From: JBAPRR01 sp049281195
GTDB lineage: Bacteria > Actinomycetota > Acidimicrobiia > Acidimicrobiales > CAVXTF01
DNA: 30,637 bases
Assembly (NCBI GenBank): GCA_049281195.1
Contig: JBAPRR010000284.1
Span: 1 to 30,637 of the forward strand
Direction: 5' to 3'
Part shown: in pieces, positions 24,352 through 30,637 of the stretch
Position numbering within the stretch: the stretch's first letter is position 1
How the letters are laid out: each line of letters starts with the position of its first letter
Position numbers and translations under genes: made by a program
Notes under the pieces: model-generated
The model's database searches: none
What the model saw: only the letters and a program-made list of their open reading frames with translations
What the model was told of the DNA's origin: nothing

Positions 24352-26418
24352 GGTCTTAGCAACCGCCGTCGAACAGAGGTAGTAGGCAAGGCCTGCCGTA
24401 CCGCCCGGCCCGGTGAGCTCCGGCGAGCCGAGACCTGATGCCAGGTCGTAACCGGTGGTCGCGGGAAACACCGAGTTGTTGTCGAGTCCGTAGACGTCGT
24501 TGTTGCCCGACGTGACATCAGTAAACGAGGCCGCGTACTGCGTTGGATCTGAAGCAACCGAGTAGAGCAATGGGCTGACGAAGCCGACTCCGTTTCGTGT
24601 CGCCGGGTTGGAGGCACACGTCGGAGAAGCGTCGATCAGGGCGATGAGACCGGCCGTGAGTGGAGTCGATGACGAGGTGCCGCCGTCGGTGCTCCAACCA
24701 TCCTCTTGGGCTTGATACACCGTGATCGAACCGACGGCCCAGTCTGCTTGCGCCGACACGTCCGGGACGAGACGGCAAGGCGTTGAGGAAGTGGTTCCCT
24801 GGACCTCGGACTGGCAGAAGTTGGGCTTATAGCCGAACTCCTTTTCGACCTGATTGGCATTTTGGTAAGTGGAACTTCCCGGTAGGGCGACTCCCGGCAC
24901 CGTCGCATCCCGCTGCCATGAAGGCATGGTCCACGACTCGGAGATTCCGCCCCCTCCCGCGCCGCCATCGTCTCCGTCGTTCCAGACTTGCTCAATTGGC
25001 GGTTGTGTCGCCGCGTCGATGGTCAATCCACCCACGGATACCACGTAAGGCTGACTGCCGGGGTCGTCGACAGAAAGAGGGTTCTGCCCGGTGATGGGAG
25101 TCGACGTTTCATTGGTGTTGCAGTCATCCGAGCCGTTGTCCCCGGCTGCCGCGAACACTGACTGACCTTGGGCGGCAGCTTGTTCGAAAAGGAGGTTTTC
25201 GGCTTCTTGCAGTCCGGGTTGTCCCTGTTGGATGGCTTGCTCGCACAGCCCCCAACTGGTGCTGATGATCTGGTCCTGGTCGGTGTCGATCATCGACACG
25301 TAGGGGTCGATCGGATCGTTGTCATTCCCATTGGTGCCCGGACTCGGGCCTTCGTAGACGTCGATTTCAGCTTCGGGCACCAAGGCGGACAGATCCTCGA
25401 TGTCCATGATCGACTCGCCGCTCCCAGAACCGACCTGTTGTCCACCATCGACGGGAACGACATGCAACCGCCCGAGCATGGTGGACGCCGCGTCAGCACC
25501 GAAGTAGCAGGTGTCGAAGGTCTCGACATCGGATCGGGCGAAGGGTTCTAGTTCGTAGACGCCGATGTGCTCTCCACTTCCGAGGTCACCGGCTCCGTAG
25601 AGACCGGCAGCTCCATACGCGTCTGCGATCTCGTTGTCGGTCAACCCATCAGCTTTTTTGGCGGCGGCCTGTGCGGCTGGACAGGCAGATGCCGCACCCG
25701 TTGAGTCCGAAGAGCCCTGCGCCCTCTGCGATCTGGTCGTTCGCCGAGATGAAGCGTGACTGCTCGCGGCGCCTACCGGTTGAGGCTCTACGAGGTCATC
25801 GAGCCCGATCACGGCGAGGACCGAATGGCCGATCGTGGCCGGCAGTGAGATGGCCGACGTTGCCTGATGGCGGATCGAGCCGTCGGAAAGTCTGTAGCTC
25901 TCGAGTCCGGTGGAAAAGGTGTGGTCAACGTCTCCGACAGTTCCCCGGAAACTCACGAAAAGGCCGTCGCCCGACACACTGGTAAGGCGAAGGCCGCCGG
26001 CTCGCAGTTGCGACTCGACCGCGAGGATCGCATCTTTTTGCGGCCCGAATTCTGAAGCAAAGGCGCCAGGTTGCAGATAATGCCCGAATAGGGGTGAGCT
26101 TTTGTTTGTCGCGCCGGCGATCAGTTGAACGAGCTTGGCGTTGTCGCGTGATTTCAGAACCACTTCGCCCGACACGACTGCCTTCTGGGGTGCGGCACCG
26201 AGCGCCTTGGCGCCTTCCGGAGCGTGGGGCGCAGCCTCGATTGCTATCGACTGACTCGAGGCAGCCGAGTACTTAGCAACGGGTCGAGAAACGGTTGGCG
26301 CCAGAGCAGTGGCCGCTGTTGCCGCCCAGCCACTCAGGGCTGGCGTTGCGACCAGGGCGAGCACTCCGAGCGCCAGGTACCGCCGTATCCCTCGCCCGTT
26401 CCAATTTCCGATCTTCAT
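22681..26418 (-). CDS. Secreted S53 sedolisin-type protease with IPT/TIG repeats
   Basis: 1245 residues from ATG 26418, with GGAGG six bases upstream. A signal peptide is followed by a pro-kumamolisin activation domain (about 60-210). The S53 catalytic domain carries E335 and D339 in ESIMDIED (the Glu/Asp of the sedolisin site), oxyanion Asp427 in AAAGDNGS, and nucleophile Ser582 in GGTSSSTP. The Ca-binding loop appears as FTDVTSG and GYDLASGLGSP near 632-666. The rest (about 690-1245) holds five IPT/TIG-like repeats. S53 enzymes are acid-active endopeptidases or tripeptidyl peptidases that autoprocess the pro-domain. The repeat tail probably aids surface binding or substrate contact. A putative -35 TTGACA lies about 86 bases upstream. 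Confidence 0.93.
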   Translation of the reverse strand: MKIGNWNGRGIRRYLALGVLALVATPALSGWAATAATALAPTVSRPVAKYSAASSQSIAIEAAPHAPEGAKALGAAPQKAVVSGEVVLKSRDNAKLVQLIAGATNKSSPLFGHYLQPGAFASEFGPQKDAILAVESQLRAGGLRLTSVSGDGLFVSFRGTVGDVDHTFSTGLESYRLSDGSIRHQATSAISLPATIGHSVLAVIGLDDLVEPQPVGAASSHASSRRTTRSQRAQGSSDSTGAASACPAAQAAAKKADGLTDNEIADAYGAAGLYGAGDLGSGEHIGVYELEPFARSDVETFDTCYFGADAASTMLGRLHVVPVDGGQQVGSGSGESIMDIEDLSALVPEAEIDVYEGPSPGTNGNDNDPIDPYVSMIDTDQDQIISTSWGLCEQAIQQGQPGLQEAENLLFEQAAAQGQSVFAAAGDNGSDDCNTNETSTPITGQNPLSVDDPGSQPYVVSVGGLTIDAATQPPIEQVWNDGDDGGAGGGGISESWTMPSWQRDATVPGVALPGSSTYQNANQVEKEFGYKPNFCQSEVQGTTSSTPCRLVPDVSAQADWAVGSITVYQAQEDGWSTDGGTSSSTPLTAGLIALIDASPTCASNPATRNGVGFVSPLLYSVASDPTQYAASFTDVTSGNNDVYGLDNNSVFPATTGYDLASGLGSPELTGPGGTAGLAYYLCSTAVAKTKPVVTGISPATGPVAGGTRIAISGTGFESDGKSNVATIEIGSAQLTSADFTVHSATSISAVTPPARDTQPPSAPGPQDGAGPADVFVTLTDDQSSAPGPKSIFQYVDTRGSSTVPNVTGVVPYGGSESAPAKVTILGSGFSKATTVTFGGVAATDFTVENPYELSVTPPAYSPTQTECSPLPNTGVYVGENATNDVCQVQVSVANSDGDSAASHILPPYEGTISIDNLGVVVTPPGCDCEIEPAPSEYDYLPPPRVTSVSTSRGPASLASEKGVTLVTVKGTGFDPLGIDWVDFGSATKWKSQVTTYSFLSGTEIQLVAPAEPLTVDPTSVSLNVSTLGGNSSSVAVTYAGVPSVTGVVNTVDEKSLDGTDGAPNTGNTPIQISGSGFAGQLVAPIEFNNTKAGSSGTQYSFTIKSDGVVNTETVEQNPALVDVQLCTVTACSVHSSADRLYLFPPGNPTVTAVSPGEGTAAGGTKVTIGGDNLACPLYVFFGNKRVTPLAPAVSAKSINCTSTRTLDATSPPGIVGRSVPVSVMTIESYFAGAGRGTTTAKFTYN

Positions 26419-26479
26419 GGGAAACCTCCGCCCCCTCGCGTCAAGGGCGGCTCCAGCAGAGATCCCGCCCACCCGATCT

Positions 26480-26509
26480 CGCGTAGCATCGGATGGTAAG
26501 AAATGTCAA
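26480..26509 (-). promoter_or_regulatory. Putative promoter of the S53 protease gene
   Basis: On the minus strand a consensus TTGACA (26504-26509) is followed after 18 bases by TACGCG (26480-26485), a poor -10. The -35 match is perfect but the -10 is weak, so this is tentative. Confidence 0.35.
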
Positions 26510-26584
26510 AGGCACAAGGGACTTTGCGTGACTTTTCGGCAAATTGACTGATTTTCGCTCCCCGGGGTTGTCGATGGCCTGACG

Positions 26585-26590
26585 TAGCAT
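26585..26590 (+). promoter_or_regulatory. -10-like TAGCAT placing the start of the next gene at or near a leaderless TSS
   Basis: TAGCAT ends 5 bases before the ATG at 26596, which would put transcription start at about the first codon. There is no SD upstream, consistent with leaderless translation, common in actinobacteria. No good -35 is seen at 17-bp spacing. Confidence 0.35.
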
Positions 26591-26595
26591 CTGGC

Positions 26596-27054
26596 ATGGC
26601 CGCCACCACGTCGCCCTCCCCCATAATCGGAGTATTCGTCACCGAAGCGCACGAGTCGTTTCCGGAGAGCGAGAACAACAAGATCGCTGCGCACGAAAAT
26701 GCAATAGCGAAGACCACTTCCGACGGCGACCATCATCGTGCCCGTGTCTGTGCGAGGTGGGCCATCAAGATGGCGGCGGACAAAGACAGCAAGCATCCTC
26801 ACTGGGATCGCTTGAAAGAGCGACATCAGATTTGGAAAGACGAGTGGTTCGCTGTCGAATTCGGGATTGGTGACGCAACACTGATTGGTGGTTCGTTTGG
26901 AGTCGTGGGCAAACCGGAACCACTCGAAGACGTCCGGATCCAGTGGGTGGAAAATGCTGTCGCCATTGCCACGAGGCTCGGTGAGGAGGATGGGTGGGAG
27001 AATTCTCCTTGGGAAGCACTCTTCATTGAGTTGATCGACTACAAAGAGAGCTGA
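26596..27054 (+). CDS. Hypothetical soluble protein upstream of NatAB-like ABC system
   Basis: 152 residues, no family recognised. It is acidic and soluble with no membrane segment, and tryptophan-rich for its size (RWAIKMAADKDSKHPHWDRL and HQIWKDEWFAVEF). The sequence is mostly helical by composition. No SD precedes the ATG, but a -10-like element suggests leaderless translation. It ends 18 bp before the ABC ATPase gene on the same strand and may be in one operon with it. Lower codon bias than its neighbours is possible but was not measured. A 335-codon open frame on the opposite strand overlaps it and is judged a shadow. Confidence 0.65.
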   Translation: MAATTSPSPIIGVFVTEAHESFPESENNKIAAHENAIAKTTSDGDHHRARVCARWAIKMAADKDSKHPHWDRLKERHQIWKDEWFAVEFGIGDATLIGGSFGVVGKPEPLEDVRIQWVENAVAIATRLGEEDGWENSPWEALFIELIDYKES

Positions 27055-27072
27055 AGCTGGTGCTTTCATCGG

Positions 27073-27960
27073 ATGCTTGAACTCGAGGGACTGCGTCGGC
27101 AGTACGGCAATGTGAAGGCGCTCGATGATCTCTCTTTCGATGTTCCCTCCGGACAGGTCGTGGGGTTTCTCGGGCCGAACGGCGCCGGCAAGACCACGAC
27201 GATGCGGGCAATATTCGGACTCACCGATCTCGACGCTGGGATCGTCCGGTGGAACGGCAACCCCGTCAGCCAGGCGTCTCGCAGACGTTTCGGCTACATG
27301 CCTGAGGAACGTGGGCTGTATCCGGGCATGCGTGTCGGTGAGCAGGTGGAGTACCTCGGACGTCTGCACGGGCTCAGCTCGGCGGATGCTGCCCAGGCCA
27401 CCGCGGCGTGGCTGGAACGTCTCGAGATCGCGGACCGATGGGATTCCAAGGTCGAAACGCTGTCGCACGGCAATCAGCAGCGCGTTCAGCTTGCTGCTGC
27501 GCTCCTGCATCAACCCGAACTACTCGTACTCGACGAACCACTGTCCGGGCTCGATCCCTCCGGGATAGATGCCATCGGACGGGTGCTCGTAGACCAAGCC
27601 AGGGCAGGAAGTTGTGTGATCTTCAGCAGCCATCAACTGGACCAGGTGGAAGACCTCTGTGAGCGGGTGACAATCATCGATCACGGTCGTCTCGTCGTTT
27701 CGGGGACCGTGGACGAACTCGAGACCACCGGCGCACGGCGGCTGGTCGTGCGCATCGATGGCAATCGCGGCACCGACTGGGTACAAAGCCTGCCCGGCGT
27801 ATCCGTGTCCGAGGCGAGCGCGGGGGCTCTCCGCCTCGTGCTTGATAGTTCGGTCGACAGCGACGACGTACTTCGTGCAGCAATGGCAGTCGGACGCATC
27901 ACGGAGTTCTCTTTTGAGCGTCGCCGGCTTTCCGAAGTCTTCCGGGAAGCGCTGGAATGA
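27073..27960 (+). CDS. ABC transporter ATP-binding protein (NatA-like, DUF4162 C-terminus)
   Basis: 295 residues. Walker A GPNGAGKTT (34-42), the PEERGLYPGM segment in place of the usual Q-loop (typical of the NatA/DUF4162 subgroup), signature LSHGNQQRV (130-138), Walker B LLVLDEP (150-156) with the D-loop SGLDP and an H-loop SSHQLD. The C-terminal about 80 residues fit the DUF4162 domain found in Na+-efflux and unknown-substrate exporters. The next gene, whose ATG overlaps this stop by 4 bp, encodes the partner permease, so this is a complete ABC exporter. The substrate (Na+, antibiotic or lipid) is not shown. Confidence 0.92.
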   Translation: MLELEGLRRQYGNVKALDDLSFDVPSGQVVGFLGPNGAGKTTTMRAIFGLTDLDAGIVRWNGNPVSQASRRRFGYMPEERGLYPGMRVGEQVEYLGRLHGLSSADAAQATAAWLERLEIADRWDSKVETLSHGNQQRVQLAAALLHQPELLVLDEPLSGLDPSGIDAIGRVLVDQARAGSCVIFSSHQLDQVEDLCERVTIIDHGRLVVSGTVDELETTGARRLVVRIDGNRGTDWVQSLPGVSVSEASAGALRLVLDSSVDSDDVLRAAMAVGRITEFSFERRRLSEVFREALE

Positions 27961-29354
27961 AATTCGTCGCCATCGCCCTTATCGTCGTCGCCGTTGCCGC
28001 GGTGCGGATCGCGATCTTTCAGACCCGGCGCCGCCGACGCGACCGAGCGCGCGGAGTTACTCCTGGTTCGACTGGTGCGACTGAGACCGCCTCGGCGACC
28101 GCGGGCGCCTCGGCATCTGGGCCACAGAAGCCGAGAGACGGCTCGCGCTCTGCGGAAATAGGTAGCCGTTTCGGCGTCGTCGGCATGATCGCCATGCGAG
28201 AGATCACCGAGCGCGTCCGGAGTCGTTTCTTCCGTGTTGGCACGATCGTGGTTCTGATCGCCGTCGCAGCCGCGGTCGTCATCCCGACCCTGGACAAGAG
28301 CAGCAGTGGGCCTACGCCACAGGCGATCGGCGTTGTCGGCAAGCTATCTCCCGACTTCGAGCACCTGTTGGTAGCAGCTGGCACGGCGAACAAAGACAAG
28401 GTGCGGTTTGTCACCGAGAAGTCGGTGGCCGCTACGAAGTCCGCCCTTCGTTCAGGGATAATCGCATTTGCCATCATCGACGGTGACGAGGTTCTGCTGT
28501 GGGAGCCGGCCACCGTGGCGAGCTCTCCGGCCGACCCCGCTCTCGTAGACGACGCGGCGGAATATCTCGGTGTTCTGCGGGCGTACCAGAAGGCAGGACT
28601 CACGCCTAACCAGGCCGCAGACGTTGACAACTCGAATTCGGCTCCCGTACGGACGCTGCAGTCGGGGTCGAGCAGGTCGACCCACGCGGCCCCCGTAATC
28701 GGCATCGTTCTGCTCTTCCTGATGCTCACGCAGTACTGCACGTGGATATTGATGGGCGTGATGCAAGAGAAGGCGAGCCGGGTCGTAGAGGTGCTCCTGG
28801 CGACCGTTCGCCCCATCCAATTGCTCGGGGGCAAGGTGTTGGGCATCGGGCTCGTAGCGCTGGGCCAGGCTGGGTTGGTGGTCGGCCTCGCTCTGGTTCT
28901 GGCTGATGCCGTCGGCTCCAACCTGCTCAAAGGTGACGAGCCGCTGGCTCTTGCCGCCGAACTGTGCTGGCTCGTCCTCGGGTACGCCTTCTATTGCTGG
29001 GTGTACGCCGCTGCCGGATCGACGGCGGAGCGCCAGGACCAGATCCAGACTCTGGCGCTCCCACTCAGCATCCCGATTCTCATCGGCTATGTCTACTCGC
29101 TCACCGTTGTGAGCTCCGGCAACCCGAGTGCCTTGTTCAAGGTTCTCGCCTACCTTCCGCCGACGGCGCCGTTTTGCATGTCTGTCCTCGTGGGCTTGGG
29201 CCAGGCGACGTGGTGGGAGTTCATCGCCTCGGTGCTCATTTCGATTGCCGCCACGGCGGGAATGGCTGTGGTCGCTTCGCGCATCTACCAGCGGGCGGTC
29301 CTTCGCACCGGTGGACGGGTACGCCTCCGCGAAGTGCTGGCACGTTCGACGTAG
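27957..29354 (+). CDS. ABC-2 type permease (NatB-like) with extra N-terminal membrane helix
   Basis: 465 residues. After an unusual first segment, with one helix (VAIALIVVAVAAVRIAIF), a run of arginines (RRRRR) and a Thr/Ala/Ser-rich linker up to about residue 70, the normal NatB-like part starts with MIAMREITERVRSRFF. It has a large extracytoplasmic region between helix 1 and helices 2-6. The sequence GVMQEKASRVVEVLLATVRP is the characteristic (E)EKxxRVVEVLL coupling motif. Four or more further helices follow. It is translationally coupled to the ATPase by an ATGA overlap. The extra N-terminal part is not typical and may be a membrane-anchored extension. Confidence 0.88.
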   Translation: MKFVAIALIVVAVAAVRIAIFQTRRRRRDRARGVTPGSTGATETASATAGASASGPQKPRDGSRSAEIGSRFGVVGMIAMREITERVRSRFFRVGTIVVLIAVAAAVVIPTLDKSSSGPTPQAIGVVGKLSPDFEHLLVAAGTANKDKVRFVTEKSVAATKSALRSGIIAFAIIDGDEVLLWEPATVASSPADPALVDDAAEYLGVLRAYQKAGLTPNQAADVDNSNSAPVRTLQSGSSRSTHAAPVIGIVLLFLMLTQYCTWILMGVMQEKASRVVEVLLATVRPIQLLGGKVLGIGLVALGQAGLVVGLALVLADAVGSNLLKGDEPLALAAELCWLVLGYAFYCWVYAAAGSTAERQDQIQTLALPLSIPILIGYVYSLTVVSSGNPSALFKVLAYLPPTAPFCMSVLVGLGQATWWEFIASVLISIAATAGMAVVASRIYQRAVLRTGGRVRLREVLARST

Positions 29355-29411
29355 CTCTTAGTGTCACGGGTATCTCCGCCTGGACCTTGCGCTCCGAAAT
29401 TGGGGGCCTGG

Positions 29412-29924
29412 TCATACTTCGAACCGGCTGCCGTATCGCCATCTGATCTCGCCGTCGGACTCACCGGTGCGGTGGAAACCGACCCGTTCCAGGGTGCTGA
29501 TCGAAGGCATGTTGTCGGGATCGCAGCCAGCGACGATGACACGGACGTTCGGTTGGGAACGTGCCCATTCGATGAGCGTGGCTGCCGCCTCGGTTGCATA
29601 TCCGCGACGGCGACGGCTGGGGACGACGCTGTAACCGATCTCGATCGCCCCGACGTCGTCGGGGGGCCCGTGGAAACCGATGTCGCCGACGACGTATGCG
29701 CTGGCGCGCTCGATCATCACCCAGACCCCGAAACACTCGTGGTCCGCCGATGACCCGGCGTGGCGTCGAAGAACGCCGACAAAATCGGGGTCCGGCCACT
29801 CTTCAGAGAGTGGTGAACCCAAGGCGCGACTCGCTTCTTCCCGATCCTCCGGTAGCGCTGCAGCGGCGTGTGCGGGCAAGGGCGTCAACTCCAAGCGCTC
29901 GGTCAGCAGTCTCAGCGTTGGCAT
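29412..29924 (-). CDS. GNAT family N-acetyltransferase (RimJ/RimL-type)
   Basis: 170 residues. It opens with LRLLTERLELTPLPAHAA, the usual beginning of RimJ/RimL-like GNAT enzymes, has GDIGFHGPPDDVGAIEIGYSVVPSRRRRGYATEAA with the acetyl-CoA pyrophosphate loop (RRRGYA), and ends NMPSISTLERVGFHRTGE. The acceptor (ribosomal protein N-terminus, small molecule or antibiotic) is unknown. The ATG has no SD. A TAATAG element nearby on the minus strand (about 29935-29940) could be a -10 for near-leaderless transcription. Confidence 0.88.
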   Translation of the reverse strand: MPTLRLLTERLELTPLPAHAAAALPEDREEASRALGSPLSEEWPDPDFVGVLRRHAGSSADHECFGVWVMIERASAYVVGDIGFHGPPDDVGAIEIGYSVVPSRRRRGYATEAAATLIEWARSQPNVRVIVAGCDPDNMPSISTLERVGFHRTGESDGEIRWRYGSRFEV

Positions 29925-29985
29925 TGCCGCAAACTATTAGGAGCGGCGAAGAATTTTCGTAGGTTCCAAAACTCGGTAAGCGTGG

Positions 29986-30637
29986 TCACGGCGCAGCCGA
30001 CCCTGCCAGCACGCATTTGTTCGCGTTCTGAGTGAGACGTTCGGAGGCACCAGGCTTCACATAGAAGTCCGGCGTCTTTTCGCACTGTGCGAAACGTGAC
30101 GAGGTGTTCGTGGCATCGAAGGGTCGGTTGTTTCTTTCCGGAAGGTGCCACACCCATGCGTGGGCGTAAACTCGCGGGAGCTGCCCTGTCACCGCAGTCA
30201 TGAGCGCGGCAGTGAAGGCCGGATTGACACCGACGTTTGTCACCACCACGTAATCGACCTTCCAGGCCGGTAACGCCCTACGCAGAGCCACCAGTTCGGT
30301 GCTGGTAGGGCTCCAGTGTTCCGATCGGGTCTCCCTTACCAGCTCGAGCATTACAAGGGAGCTGAGCGCAGAGCCAGGGGCACCCGATTGGAGAACATGT
30401 CCGTCCGGGCCCGGCACCTTCATGTAACCACCCGCCAGCTTGAAGTGCATGCCGTCGACTGCCTGCCAGATCATCGGCTCGGAAGCAAGCGAGGCTGACG
30501 CGGGGAAGGGATACGTGAGCACGACAGCCGAGCCGGGCAAGGTCTTGGCAACAGGCGAAGACGAAGACGGCACTTGAAACCAAGGCGGCAATTGAACGGT
30601 CTCGGTCGCTGTCGGTATCGGATAGAGGACCCAGATC
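29986..30637 (-). CDS. C-terminal part of membrane protein, possibly GT-C-like (truncated by window edge)
   Basis: The frame is open to the right edge with no stop, so the N-terminus lies outside the window; the internal TTG at 30591 is not a true start. The visible 216 or so residues are extracytoplasmic in character: a short segment IWVLYPIPTATETVQLPPWFQVP, then VVLTYPFPASASLASEPMIWQAVDGMHFKLAGGYMKVP, a pattern I associate with the C-terminal domains of actinobacterial multi-pass membrane proteins (often glycosyltransferase-like). A VDYVVVTNVGVNP segment follows near the middle, and two Cys (CEKTPD, NKCVL) lie near the C-terminus. Glycosyltransferase assignment is inference from this tail only. 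Confidence 0.55.
   Translation of the reverse strand, partial: IWVLYPIPTATETVQLPPWFQVPSSSSPVAKTLPGSAVVLTYPFPASASLASEPMIWQAVDGMHFKLAGGYMKVPGPDGHVLQSGAPGSALSSLVMLELVRETRSEHWSPTSTELVALRRALPAWKVDYVVVTNVGVNPAFTAALMTAVTGQLPRVYAHAWVWHLPERNNRPFDATNTSSRFAQCEKTPDFYVKPGASERLTQNANKCVLAGSAAP

Noticed and set aside
26506..27513. 335-codon open frame on the minus strand overlapping the 152-residue gene and the ABC ATPase
   Set aside because: It overlaps a clear ABC ATPase on the other strand, has Arg/Pro/Ser-rich composition and shows no domain.
1..30637. tRNA, rRNA, CRISPR array, insertion sequence or prophage
   Set aside because: No cloverleaf, conserved rRNA stretch, regular spacer-repeat pattern, transposase or terminal repeat was recognised by eye on either strand.

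Overview
The window is GC-rich with dense gene packing, GTG/TTG starts, short SD-led genes mixed with apparently leaderless ones, and many secreted or lipid-anchored proteins. This fits a free-living member of the Actinomycetota. The gene mix (EAL/GGDEF proteins with large membrane domains, DUF5317, S53 sedolisin with IPT repeats, Amidohydro_2, VOC proteins) is the kind seen in Acidimicrobiia or Thermoleophilia, but that placement is inference. I see no rRNA, tRNA, CRISPR array, insertion sequence or phage genes. The window reads as ordinary chromosome.

Layout. 1-5.7 kb, minus strand: a Ser/Thr-rich lipoprotein, a secreted tripeptidyl-aminopeptidase-like alpha/beta hydrolase, a multi-TM GGDEF-EAL protein, and a small winged-helix-like protein with a CxxC/CxxC knuckle. 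5.9-7.6 kb, plus strand: a nucleoside phosphorylase/MTAN-like protein and a sulfotransferase. 7.6-10.4 kb, minus strand: a likely operon of an unknown protein, an amidohydrolase and a class II aldolase. 10.5-11.2 kb: an ECF-like sigma factor gene interrupted by one in-frame TAG, followed by a nested RNA fold, a terminator and a three-armed 7-bp inverted repeat. 11.2-12.05 kb, minus strand: a secreted protein with a 14-bp palindrome upstream. 12.3-15.2 kb, plus strand: a 34-codon small ORF, a strong terminator-like hairpin, a second GGDEF-EAL protein, and a translationally coupled DUF5317 membrane protein. 15.4-21 kb: a small Rho_N-like basic protein, a lone FtsX-like permease flanked by two divergently placed paralogous VOC proteins, a beta-propeller lipoprotein and a third VOC protein. 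21.0-26.4 kb: a secreted NHL-repeat protein with a long G-rich leader, convergent (shared terminator) with a 1245-residue secreted S53 peptidase. 26.6-29.4 kb, plus strand: a small unknown protein followed by an ABC ATPase and ABC-2 permease of NatAB type. 29.4-30.6 kb, minus strand: a GNAT acetyltransferase and the C-terminal part of a membrane protein that continues beyond the right edge.

Functionally the window mixes c-di-GMP turnover (two proteins with intact synthase and phosphodiesterase motifs), extracellular proteolysis and peptide use (S53 protease and TAP-like hydrolase), secreted beta-propellers and export systems. The two parts most worth following up are the amber-interrupted sigma factor with the structured RNA behind it (10.48-11.19 kb), and the small ORF/terminator leader in front of the second c-di-GMP gene (12.32-12.53 kb).
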